Assembly: GCA_003996215.1 (NCBI GenBank)
Contig: QJPP01000672.1
Coordinates: 124,001-188,000 of the forward strand
Direction: 5' to 3'
Source: Jaltomata sinuosa
Lineage: Eukaryota; Streptophyta; Magnoliopsida; Solanales; Solanaceae
DNA: 64,000 bases
Below, one piece after another: positions 42,261 through 54,300 of the stretch. A program made the translations under genes and the position numbers. A model generated the notes under the pieces. That model made no database searches, was not told where the DNA came from, and saw nothing but the letters and a program-made list of their open reading frames with translations. Within the stretch, counting starts at the first letter, position 1; each line of letters opens with the position of its first letter.

Positions 42261-45200
42261 ATGGAATTCGAAACTCACCCTCCGTCCTGTTTCGATCTCA
42301 ACTCCCAGTCTCCTATTAACTCCTTTTTAGACACCAATATTGCTAATGGCCGGAAATGCCAGTGGCCTAACTCCGCCGGAGACCAGATTCCGGCGGATAT
42401 GCCGACGACACGTCATGCGAAAGCCGCAATGACAGTGCAGAAGGTTTACCGGAGTTACCGCACCCGGCGCATGTTAGCAGACTCTGCTTTGGTTGCCGAA
42501 GAACTCTGGTTTGTTTTCTCTTTACTTAGTATTTTATTACTACCTCCGTTTCAATTTATGTGTCATTTTTTGAATTTCGAAATTCCAAGTAAATGTATTT
42601 TTACAATAATATTTGCCATATATAGTTTTCAAATATATCAATTTTATTTCAGAAAAATTAATGATTCTATGTTCGAATTTACAATCACAATTAAACTGTT
42701 TTGCTTTCGAAATTCAAACTGTGCCACAGGGATATAGGGTGTATCTTTTGGAGTTAATAATAAAAAAACACCTAAATTATTTTGATTTTTTTTGAGTTTC
42801 ATATTTGAATTATCATGCTTGCGAGTTTCTTAACTGGACTATCACTTGCTATTTATAAAAAAAGACACCTTTCCTTTTTCCTATGCCAAGGATAGTTTCA
42901 GGTACGAAAATGGAGCAATTGATAGTTGAGTAGTGTTTTGATAATAGTTCGCGGATGAATCTCGAAAAATCGAAATACTGTGTTTTTATTATTAACTCTT
43001 CTTTCTTATTGTTGTTGTTAATGTTATTATTTTGAAGGTGGCAAGCAATAGATTATGCTCGATTGAATCACAGTACAATTTCATTCTTCAACGTTCCCCA
43101 ACCGGAGACGGCGGCTTCACGGTGGAATCGTATCACTTTAAATGCTTCCAAGGTATCCACACAATTTTTTTTAATCATTTATTTGTTTTTTAATAATTTC
43201 TTTTGTCAGAGAACTAATTAAAAAAACAATTTCTTTGATAGAGAATGTCTTTGGAAGTGCAGATTAGGTACACTAAATCTCATATAAAATGTTCTTTACT
43301 TTATGGATAAAAAAAAGAATTGATTAAAATTATGCATAATACACAGCAAAAGAACAAAATTGGTGACTTTTCTATAGAAAGTGAATAGAAAGAGAAAAAT
43401 ACACAACAAGCCAAGCCCAAAAAGAGAAGGAAAAAAAGAACTCTTTTAAAAAAATTATTAGTGAGGAAGTTTAATACCCACCAAATCAGATAAGAAAATT
43501 ATTCCATGTAAAAAGCTATTTCTTTCTCTTAATTTATGTGAGTTTTTTTGTTTTTCGAGATTAAAATTATGTAAATTTTGACCGATGTTTTATAATGTAT
43601 TTTTTATTATATTGACGTGAGAAATTGCAACCTATAATACTTCTCGTATAGATTTTGAATATCTAAATTTCCTTGAACCGAGGATGGGAAACAATCTCTC
43701 CACCCCCACAAGATAGGGGTAATGTCTGCTTGAATTGATCTAATTCAGTTTAGCTTCAAAGATTAGTTAAATTGGCAATTATGAAGCTAAAGGTGCCACA
43801 TAAATTCGGACGAAGGGAGTAGATTTTGACAATTTTCTTAGCTCAAATCAGCCAAAACTTTTGAAGGTTAATTCTAAATCAACTCGTCAAATGGATGTAT
43901 TCTTTGATGGAAATTTGACAAGTGACACCCCTCCTATTCACAAAACAAAGACAAGTCTGATTCTATTTACGTTTTGGCCAGGTTGGTAAGGGATTGTCTA
44001 GAGATGGAAAAGCCCAGAAACTAGCTTTTCAGCATTGGATTGAGGCAGTGAGTCACTTCCCACTGCTGCTTTATTTGAAGTGTGCCCCATTAACATTATT
44101 GATATTTGTATTTTTCTGATCTTGGTTTTGTGGTTACTGTAGATTGACCCACGCCACCGTTATGGGCACAACTTGCATATGTACTATGAGGAGTGGTGTA
44201 AAACTGATGCTGGCCAGCCCTTTTTCTTTTGGTAAGAAAGCTGCATGCTGGAATTCGGTACATCACAAAGTTTTTGGTATATTTTGAGGTGGTAAATAAT
44301 GAGGGATGACAGCTCTATGCTTTAGATTTTGGATCGAAAGGGCAGTTTTGTGCTTATTTTTACTGCTTCTGTTTTTTTTCTCGTCTTGCTTTTTAGGAAC
44401 TGTTGCAAATTTTTTTCTTTTTTCTTTTTTAGAATGGTTAAATTTGATGACTAGCCTTGATCATTAGTCATTACAAAGGGCATTGTGATAATTCTTGGAG
44501 AAAAAAATCAATACCCTTTAGACTTTTTTTGAATAAGGTTCTAGAAAAAATTACAAAAGAGAAATGCTCCTGAAATTGATACTAGTCCTAATAAAACGAA
44601 TAATATTTTAAGAAATAGTGTAACTGTTTGTTTGATTTGCATTTGCATTGATAAGATAAAACAACATAAATGCAAACGTATTTGGGAATTAATGACTATT
44701 CCATGTATTACAGTTCTACTATGTACAGGAAGTTGAGGCGTTAATTTACTGCATGGGCGGCTGACTAATCTTGTGCTACTTCAGTATGAAATCACATTGC
44801 GCATTGTTGGGTTCTGTTTACATTTGACTGCAGTTTTTGTACAATATGGATAATGCAACATGATTTATGAAGTTACTTGTTTGAAATAGTCTGGAGTAAC
44901 AAAATTTCTGGAACATGTGCAGGTTAGATCTTGGAGATGGCAAGAAGCTTGATCTCAAAGAATGTCCGAGGTCTAAGCTTCAGAAACAAAGTATTAAGTA
45001 TCTTGGACCAGTATGTACTAAACTTTTGTTACTTATTGCCATGCAGATCACGATGTTTAGCATCAGTATACAAATGGCTTCTCATATCTATACGCTGATG
45101 TTGGTTTCTCTTTAGTGATACATATGATTTGCTCTATCGTATACCATGTAATATTAATTCTACTTTTAGTGCATGTTCTTGTTGTCCTTAATTTGAAAGG

Positions 45201-47139
45201 GGGGGGGGGTATGTACTTTGTCTTCTAAGTGAAGGTGTAAGTTCTACATAATTTCCTTAGTCGTATTGTTTGATATCGCCATGCAGCTCCTAATTGCTCC
45301 CTTATCTTTCTGTAATCAGCAAGAGAGAGAACATTATGAATATGTAGTGGCTGAAGGGAAAATACTTCATAACCAAACTGGAACTTATCTTGATACAACC
45401 AATGGGTTGCCAGGGGAAAAATGGATTTTTGTAATGAGCACCTCAAAGAGACTCTATGCTGGCCAGGTGAGTGGTAAAAGTTACTACATAAATGCTTTTA
45501 TGATGATTATCATGCAAATTGTTTTTCCTCTGTTAACGCAAAAGGTTTATTATTCTAATGTCTTTCAGAAGAAGAAAGGAATATTTCATCATTCCAGCTT
45601 TCTAGCTGGTGGGGCTACTTTAGCTGCCGGAAGACTAATGGTAAAGGATGGGATACTTAAGGTAAATATCTGTTATATCGTTGTACTATCTTCAGACATA
45701 TGCCTGACTTCGAAACTATGTCGAGATCTAAATGCACGTCTGCCGAAATGAAGGAGTCATTTCTTCTCAGCTTTATGAAACATTAGTTATGCTTATGGAT
45801 TTGAAAAACACTTCTGCTCCACATTAATATACTAATGTTCAACGAGATACCACCTTCTGCAGAAATTTTTAATTGCATATAGAGAATTGAAAGCTCTACG
45901 AAGAGAAAATTGTTTAGGTTGCACACTGCTGTGCTCTGACATTTTATTCTTTTCAGTCTATTTCAGCATATAGCGGGCATTATCGGCCAACTGATGACAG
46001 CCTTGACAGCTTTTTATCATTTTTGAAGGAAAATGGAGTCAACCTGGATGAGGTTGAGGTTAGTGATTTCCAAGTCTTTTAAACTTCTAGATTACTTTCT
46101 TACTGTAAAGTTTTGGAACACCAACATTAGATCATTTACTTTTATAAATTAGAAATTAATATAGGAGAAGGCACAATGGCCATGCCAAATAAATAGAAAG
46201 CAAAATCTTAGTGAGACTTAAGCTGTTGTTCCGTCAAGCCTATCACCACCTACTTGCGGCTACCTGGCCTAGTCTTATGTATAGGATTCTCAAGTCCCTC
46301 AAATGCCCCTGTAACTCTGAACATCCATAGTACATAATTGCTTTGGTTCATTTCAGGTTGAGATGCTTAGTAACCGTGGTCTATTTCCTCTTTCCTTACC
46401 ATATTCCAACTAATCTGATCTAATGTAATGTTTTTTTCCTCTTTCCTTATCATGTTCCATTCTACGGTATCTAATCTAATGAATGCTTCCCTTTGATGGA
46501 ATGGGACAATGCTTATTGGGCCCAATTATCATGAACAGCCGCTTCTAATCTGCATATGATTTTACTTTTTAATGGTTGTGATTAGTTAGCTCATTCTGAA
46601 CTGAGTTAATCCTTCTCATTTTTATCTGTTATCAGATAAAAAAGGCAAAAGAAGATGATGAGACCTATGAAGAGGCACAATCATCTGAAAGTCACTCCGT
46701 ATCTGAACTTTCAACTATATCAGAATCCCCTCCTCATGTTGATTTTCCGAAAGAAGAGGAAAAAGACTTCTCCTCAGAATTAGTGAAAAGTCCACAAGCT
46801 GAGAAGGCAAGTAGCTATAAGAGAACACTCTCGGGTGGTCTTGAGAGCCCGAGAGCAGAGGTGCCAAAAACTGCAATACTGCAAAGGATTAATTCGAAGA
46901 AGTCATCAAAGTCATATCAATTAGGTCATCAACTCTCCCTGGCATGGTCAACAGGTGCAGGTCCAAGAATTGGATGCATTGCTGATTACCCGGCTGAACT
47001 AAGGCAGCAGGCCTTGGTACTGACGAACCTCTCACCAAGACCTCGTTCTGCATCATCAACTCCTAGGCCGATTGGTGCTCTTGTATCACCTACTTGTGCT
47101 TCACCAGTTTTGTGCAATGGTGACGTAACACGCTTCTGA
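42261..47139 (+). CDS. IQ-motif calmodulin-binding protein, IQM family, nine exons
   Basis: Exons: 42261-42508, 43038-43152, 43982-44047, 44143-44231, 44923-45010, 45320-45466, 45569-45661, 45957-46058, 46636-47139. All introns are GT-AG and phases join cleanly to 483 residues, normal for IQM proteins. Residues 55-72 form the IQ motif (V-Q-K-V-Y-R-S-Y-R-T-R-R), a calcium-independent calmodulin-binding helix. The conserved IQM core follows: F-F-N-V and A-A-S-R-W, I-D-P-R-H-R-Y-G-H-N-L-H, P-F-F-F-W-L-D-L-G-D-G, C-P-R-S-K-L, K-W-I-F-V-M-S-T, F-H-H-S-S-F-L-A-G-G-A-T and Y-S-G-H-Y-R-P. The last exon adds a Ser/Glu-rich low-complexity tail. Arabidopsis IQM members act in stomatal, hormone and stress signalling; which member this matches I cannot say. 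The start is the first ATG after the TATA box. Confidence 0.92.
42539..42735. repeat. Stowaway-like element in IQM intron 1
   Basis: TACCTCCGTTTCAATTTATG with GTGTCATTTTTT, and at the far side AAACTGTGCCACAGGGATAT. The ends are partly eroded. Confidence 0.6.
43520..43822. repeat. Stowaway-like element in IQM intron 2
   Basis: The right end TGCCACATAAATTCGGACGA followed by AGGGAGTAG is clear. The left end TTTCTCTTAATTTATGTGAG is eroded. An unrelated CTCTCCACCCCCACAAG stretch sits near 43697, perhaps a TS remnant. Confidence 0.6.
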
Positions 47140-48296
47140 ACCAAAGTTTGTGTAAACACTTAGTCATTTTCCATCTTTCCTGCAAACAAGCTGCAGTGAG
47201 TGCAAAGTAGGAGTTACTTCATTTTGGTCCTCCCTTGTTTCTGTTTTCCAACCTGCTGTTAGCTTACTTTTTATTAGCAAGAATGTAATAGGACCTCCTG
47301 CTCCCATAATTATGATTTAGTAGTAAGAATGTAACATGTGTAAGTTAACACACATTATGATTGGAATGCTGCCATATCTATGTTGATGAGAAGAGGGTAA
47401 TAAGAAGGCTATATATTTCCATGTGTTTCGAATCTGTCAAATTTCTCAGATATCAAAAAAAGAAAGGAAAGAAAGAAAAGAAATTGTCATATCTTATAAA
47501 TATATTATATTGTGGATGTTCATTTAAGTACTTTTACAGCTTCATTTGGATGCTATTTGTTTGAGCTACTTGCAGGTTGTCTGACTGATTACAACCAAAC
47601 AACTTGTAAGTAGGTCATGCAAATAACTTACAAACAGCTGATTGAGGGTTGCAAGTAGCTCGATCACACAACTTGTTAGCATAAATGAAAAGTCTTGCAA
47701 CAATGAAAAAAAGACTTGTAAAATTTGTGGTCTAAAACACTTCTTAATCATTTGTACGGTTATAAATTATTTTATTAATGTTAAAAAGAGAATATGAAAG
47801 CTAAATTATTTCTAATTATAGAAAAGTGATATTTTTTTTTGGGGCAGACTAAAATAAAAAAGTATGCAACACAAATTGAGACAGATAAAAATATAAAATT
47901 AATGATTTTTCATAATATATATATCAAATGAATTTAAGTAAATAAATGCCTAAATCTCAGTGGATCATGATAAATTGATAACAAGACCACTGATCTCCAA
48001 TTAGTCTATACCAAATAGGGGAATATTGCAGTAAAAGAATGTTCATCTGTTGATTGCTAATCCATATACGTAAATATTAAACCTAAGTTTGTTGATGAAT
48101 CTGGTCTTGCCGAACATGTCCGGATTCGAAGTTCGAACACAAAACCTAATAGTGACTTCATCCAACTCTGCCCCCACACCATTTATGATGGTTAAAATAA
48201 GCAAAAAATGCCATCTACGATGGTCTGCATGAAACACATGTCACTTAGCAATACATGGCTTTCAACGTTGTGATTCGTGTCCCAGTGATCTGGCAG
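47140..48296. other. IQM 3' region and IQM-bZIP intergenic DNA
   Basis: The IQM 3' untranslated region probably ends near 47300-47350. Beyond it an imperfect hairpin (GAGCTACTTGCA at 47561 against TGCAAGTAGCTC at 47650) and AT-rich DNA with no gene are seen. Confidence 0.5.
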
Positions 48297-48306
48297 GACA
48301 CGTGTC
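48297..48306 (+). promoter_or_regulatory. Palindromic G-box (ACGT core) before the bZIP gene
   Basis: GACACGTGTC is a perfect 10-bp palindrome with the CACGTG G-box, 74 bp before the bZIP start codon. G-boxes are the preferred sites of many plant bZIP and bHLH factors. It may lie in the 5' untranslated region, since the transcription start is unknown. Confidence 0.6.
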
Positions 48307-48379
48307 ACTTCCTCACCCTTCCTCCTCTTCCATTTTAAGCTCTCTGCTTTTCTCCTCTTCACTAAACCTTAACTTCCCC

Positions 48380-51300
48380 ATGAACTACGAAGTTACATGC
48401 CAAACGACGCCGTCACGCGCGGCGGACGATAGATTTTCCGGCGAAGTGGTGGAATGTGAGTGGGAAGCGGCGGAGGCGTTGGCTTTTTTGTCACATCCCG
48501 TGGCTCGAAACGGCACCGGCGCCGGTGAAATTGAACTCTGCGTAAAAGCCGCCCATATTCGTGTATGTATATTTGTACGTTCTCAAACGTGTTTAATTTT
48601 CATTTATTGACTGACGATGTACCAAATCTTTTTACACTGACAAATGTACCAATTTTAATTAAAAGCATTGCCAAAACTTCGGTGCTCAGAAGTTCAGGTA
48701 CGAGCTCTGTTCATCTGTAATTATGGCATCGTTTTAGGGTGTGTTTTCTATGAAGCAAAATATTTTTTCATTGAAAATAAATGAGTTGAGTTTCTTACTT
48801 ATTTCCTGGTGTTTGGCAGGTAAACAGAAAATATTATCTCAAAGCATTTTACATAATTTAAGCACTGTGAATCAAACCTTTGACGTTGGGCTGCATTTTG
48901 AATGCCTTGGATCGCTGAGCTAACCTTTTGCATGTTGTTCAAGGGACTCGAAATTTATATATGTACATAAACACAGAAAATCTACCCTATATATACAGTG
49001 TGATTTTTTGCCAAGACCCAATATACAATGTAATTTTCTTGCTGAGGGGATTCGGGTGAACACCTTCCCGCCCCTCTAAATCTGCCCCTGGGGTGAGTGT
49101 AGGGGCTACATTTTTTTCCCAGTTCAAATCCGGGCGTCGCCTGAGACTGTCCCTTGGCCCGTAGGTCCTGACACAAGGTTAGAATTCAAGCCTTTCCATG
49201 GGGTAGGGGTGGGAGGTGGAGTGGGTTGGAGGGTGGAGATGAGACAATTAATATAAAATGTCCCTTTTAGAACTTGTTTTCCCTACTTCTACCGAGAAAG
49301 TCATTTGTCTCATTTTGAAGAAACTTGTTTTTCCTTGAGAAAATGTTCTTGAAATTTTTTGACCGAATCAAACATGGGAAAGTTGGAAAATATTTTCCTC
49401 CGTAGCAAACACACCTTTAGTGTGATTCCCTTATGAATGAGTTGAGTTAATTGAGTTGAGGATTATCAAGAGAGGGAAAAAAAAGGAACAGGGGACTACT
49501 CTCATGAGTATTGTCTCTTTATTTCTGTAGGAAATGGACTCATTCTTCAGCATTGAGTGAGCATAATGTCTGATCTGGATGCAACATCTTTATTGATTAG
49601 TGTATTTATCAATTTAGCTTTTTAAGGTCGAACACTGTGGATTGTTTCCTATGTTAGTTTAAGATATGACAGTCCGTGCTGAATTACTCTATTGCGGGTT
49701 TTCTCAGTTGTCTAGGAGACAAAGGTTAGTTTTCTTTTTTCCTTTTTGATATGGGCTTAATTTAGCTGTTGACGGGATTTTACTTTTCATATCACTCTTG
49801 AAGAGATAAAATTGAGTTCTTTTATCAAATACCATAATCTATTCATTGAGGTTTAACTTTCATTTACATATCTTCGTGTATGCATCTTTTGGCGTGTGTG
49901 CATCTTTTGGCGTAACTGGTTATTCCTTACCTCGGGACCAAATTGGTTATTGGGCAGTACTGCAAATAGTAACAGGTGCCCCTGAAGCCATTTCTGTCTA
50001 AGCAGATATTATTTCTTTCGCATTTCTGTTTCCCGATCTTTTAACAGACTTCAACGGTGCTCTTGTTTATAACAGGAGCAAGGAATAGCCAGAAAGTCTG
50101 AAAATGAGCAAGAAATAACCATTCAGTCTGAATATGAATCTGAACTTAAAACAAGTCTTGTATTGGATTTAAATTATCCACCAGTTACCAGCAGAAAATC
50201 AAGGCAGGAATTAACTGAGGTGCTGAAAATTTACAGTCTCTTATACTTATTTCTTAGATGTTCCACTTTCTTACTGAAAGCATATTTTCAGGCAGAGAAG
50301 GAAGAACGAAGGATGCGTCGTGTATTAGCTAATAGAGAATCTGCCAAGCGAACAGTTCGCCGTAGACAGGTATGCTGGTATGCTCATCCGAGCTATTGTC
50401 TTCAGGAACACCAGTTTAATTAATGCCTGTTCTTGACTAGTTATATTTCAATGTCTGTTTCCTCAGACGTTCTTCCTTCTAGGATAACCTGTGTGGCTGA
50501 ATGCTAATTATTGACGTTTTTTCCGTAAGTTTGATGATTTTGACCTACTTGTACTTGTCCTTTTTTGCATGAGTACTTTGTTTTCATGTCTGTTGCCTGC
50601 ACTGTGGTAGGAAGTAACCTCGAGGATCTTCTCACAGCTAGTAAACTTTCCTTGATACTGTTGAAAGGAGTTCTCCTCATAAGGTGTACAGCCTTTTTCC
50701 TTGTTGTCCATGGTGTACTACGTGTAATTAAGGCCATTTTGGTGGTTTAGGTTATGGTTATCGCATACCATTTCTAGCTGAGTAGGAATGGCCTATTTCT
50801 CCTTTTCTTGGGATGGCATTTGTTTTCTAAGGTGGAAGCAGCTGGTTTTCATTAATAACTCGGAGAAGGGCCTAAATTACATTGGAAATGGTACAAAAAT
50901 ACCCTCTTTCCACCTTTGGGCTCTAAAATGCCCTTTTCATCCATCTTTGGGATCTAAAATACCCTTCTCATCAACCTTTGTGCCCTGTTTTGCCCTTTTC
51001 CTTAACAAACCATTTAGGAAAAATGATTAGGATTTTCATTTCATATGTAATAATATTTTATTTGTTGAAATTTTAATTAATCAAAACGTATTAACTTACA
51101 AACCCAATTTGGATCCCAGATTTAGCTCCCTTCATTTCTCATCTCTTCATTTTTTCAAGTTCTTATTTAGATTAAAGACACATGTCATAGATTTAATTTA
51201 ATGACTAAGATTTAGTAAATTAAAAATAAGTCTTATTTATGATTAAAATAATTAATTACTTTCATTTATTTACTCCAAAATATAAGACAATTCCACAATT

Positions 51301-54300
51301 CTAGCCATTAAATCTATTTTTAATTATATTATTATTTATTTTGTCAAATTTTTAAATATTTGATTGCTATATTATTTATAATACAGGAAAAAAGTTATAC
51401 TAAATTTTAGTTGTAATTTTTTTTAAAGCAGGAGAACTTCTCTTCCAATATTGAAATTCCTTTCCAACATCCAAAATTAGGCTAAAAATAATTTGAGTGA
51501 AAGAATTAAAGTAAAAATGATGCTGGACAAAATTCACTCAAGCCTCAAGGCAAGTGAGAATATTTTTTTTATATTTAGGAAAGATATCTTGTACAACTAA
51601 AATTGTGAGATTAAAATAATATTTTGAAAGTAAATATATGAAAGTAATTAATTATTTTAATCATAATTAAGACTTATTTTTAATTTACTAAATCTCAATC
51701 ATTAAATTAAATCTATGACATATGTCTCTAATCTAAATAAGAACTTGGAAAAAATAGAGAGATAAAAAATGAAGAGGAGCTAAATCTGGGATCCGAATTG
51801 GGTTTATGAGTTAATAGGTTTTGATTAATTAAAATTTTAACAAATAAAATATTATTAAATATTAAATGAAATTCGTAATCATTTTTCCTAAAGAGTTTGT
51901 TAAGGGAAAGGGCAAAATAGAGCCCAAAGGTGGATGAGAAGGGTATTTTAGATCTCAAAGGTGTATGAAAAGGGCATTTTAGATCTCAAAGGTGGTAGAA
52001 GGGTATATTTGTACCATTTCCAATACTTGAAGGGTAATTTAGGCTCTTCTCCGTTAATAACTACGGAACCTCTCTTTTCTTTTCTTGATGTCACCAATAA
52101 CTTTTGCATAATTCTCATCATGTTCCTGTTGTAGTTGCTAACATCCACTGTCTTGATTATTGAGTCTCATGCTTCAATTCATAGTATTTTTCCTAATTTT
52201 ACCATTGGATTCACATGATAACATTTTTCTACTTTGGGATGTCCTTTTCTCATAACATATCACGTGGAAAGAAAAGTGGGTACCTCCTTCAAAGGGATAT
52301 GATACATCTGAATACTTTTACCTCTTAGTATCCCATCTCCTAACCTCTTTTTAGCTTTGTAAACTTAGGCCTCCAACTAATTGAGCATTTTAGTCCTACA
52401 TGAGGGCACAAACTTATTTAACTGAGGGTGCTATGAGATTTTTAAATTTCTCATCTCATCAACAAGCTTAAATTGTTAGAGAGAACAAACTTTTATATAC
52501 TAAATTATATTCTCAACATGTCTCCTCATGTACATGCGACCTTGATTTTTTTTTTCATGGGTCAAGCACATGGAAATTCTTTCTCATAACGAGTGTGGTG
52601 AGACTCGAATCTAGGATCTCTGTATGCTCTGATATCATGTTAAAGCACGTCACCATCTCATTTGAAGTCTAAGTTGTTAGATACAACACACTTTTGTTTA
52701 CTTAATTATATTCTCAACATTCACAATTCAGTTCATTGGATTAGGCAAAGATATCAAGGTTGTGCTTTTTGATATTCTAATGAGTGCGGAAAGTTTGAGC
52801 TCAGAATTTTATGAAGAAAGTCGTTTGGTCCTGCTCTTGTCTTGCTTTGACGCTCCGAGTCGTTTGTTAGGGGTTCATTTGAAAACTTTTTTCGTCACCT
52901 TCGTTAAAGAATTATTCTTAAACAATGATTAAGGCAGCTTCTGACCCTTTTTGAATGACTCACTCTGTTTTTATATGTCCCAATATAATATCCATTTTCC
53001 TGTCAATGCATGTACTCTTAAGATGGCGCATCTATCCCACTCTTGTCAATGCATTACTTTCCTCTATTGTTTCTAAATAAAAAGCTAATATGTGGCCCTG
53101 ATCACATGCGTCTCCACTTAATATTACTCGGTATATTTTCTGTTGAATCTGTAATGATTGTGCCAAGTTGAAATAAGAATATGCAATTCGAGTGAGTAGT
53201 ACCAAAATGCTGGACCGGGAAAGTACTCCCGCCTTGTTTCTCACTGCTGTAGATGACAAAAGCCAGATCTTCCTAGAACAAAAATATAAGGTCCCAAGTT
53301 ATGAAAACGCACAGCGAAATTTTTGTAAGAATATCTCTTCTTAAGTTCCTTCTTAAGCAAGAGTCGACCATGATTGGCATAAAGACTTGATTTTCGCTTT
53401 CTCAGATACTAGGATTAAATGCAAAATGAGGTTATCATCTGGTGCAAACAAGTATCTATTTTACCATGCAAGAAGAAAATTTATGTATTGACCGATTTAA
53501 CAACCAGTTTACAGTTGGCCCTTTTCCTGTAAAACACGGTTATGCCTACACTTGCTGAACGACTTCATTACAAACTAATTGAAGCTGTTGGTGAACTAAT
53601 GGAGTTTGTACTGGTGCTTTCAGAACTCTCCTTAGAGAACATAACATAACATGTTTTCTTTTTAACATGGTAATAGTTTGGACTTTGGAACAACGTAATT
53701 AATTTGGAGTCGTAAGTGACCAGGCAATCTATGGCCACAGTCACAGACATCCCAATAAAATATGTCTACATGGTTAGTGAGTCTTCCTGCAGCAGTTGGG
53801 ACTTGCTTTCTACCCTCACCACTTGTCTTCCAGTAAAATCATCTGCTTAACAGGAATGACAAATACAACAACAACAACATACCCAGTAAATTCCCACAAA
53901 GTGGAGTCTGGGGAGGGTAGAGTGTAAGCAGTCCGTACCACTAGCTCAAAAGTGAGATAGAGAGGTTGTTTCCGATAGACACCCACTACCTCAAAAGTGA
54001 GGAATGACAGTTGACAAGTCCTTATATGGTTCAATGATTCTTTATTGAATTTTCATATTCCAAAACTTCTATAATCTTGTGTTCTTTGGACAACTAAATT
54101 ATATTGAGTCTAACAGACTGTAGCATGTCAAAGTTTAATAGTTTTTCCTAGGCAATGCAAGAGGAATTAAAAAGAAAAGCAGCTGATCTTGCACTGGAGA
54201 ATGAAAAATTGAAGAAGGTATGTGCAATATCTTTGCTCATATATTTCATCCATTTGGAATCAGTTCCCTTACCACGAGAGTAACTTAGTCCATTCATGAA

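Noticed and set aside
45266..45751. 161-residue open frame as a separate gene
   Set aside because: It is IQM exons 6 and 7 with read-through into introns, not an independent gene.
48302..48379. Upstream extension of the bZIP start
   Set aside because: The open frame begins with GTG; the first ATG in frame is at 48380 and is the sensible start in a plant.
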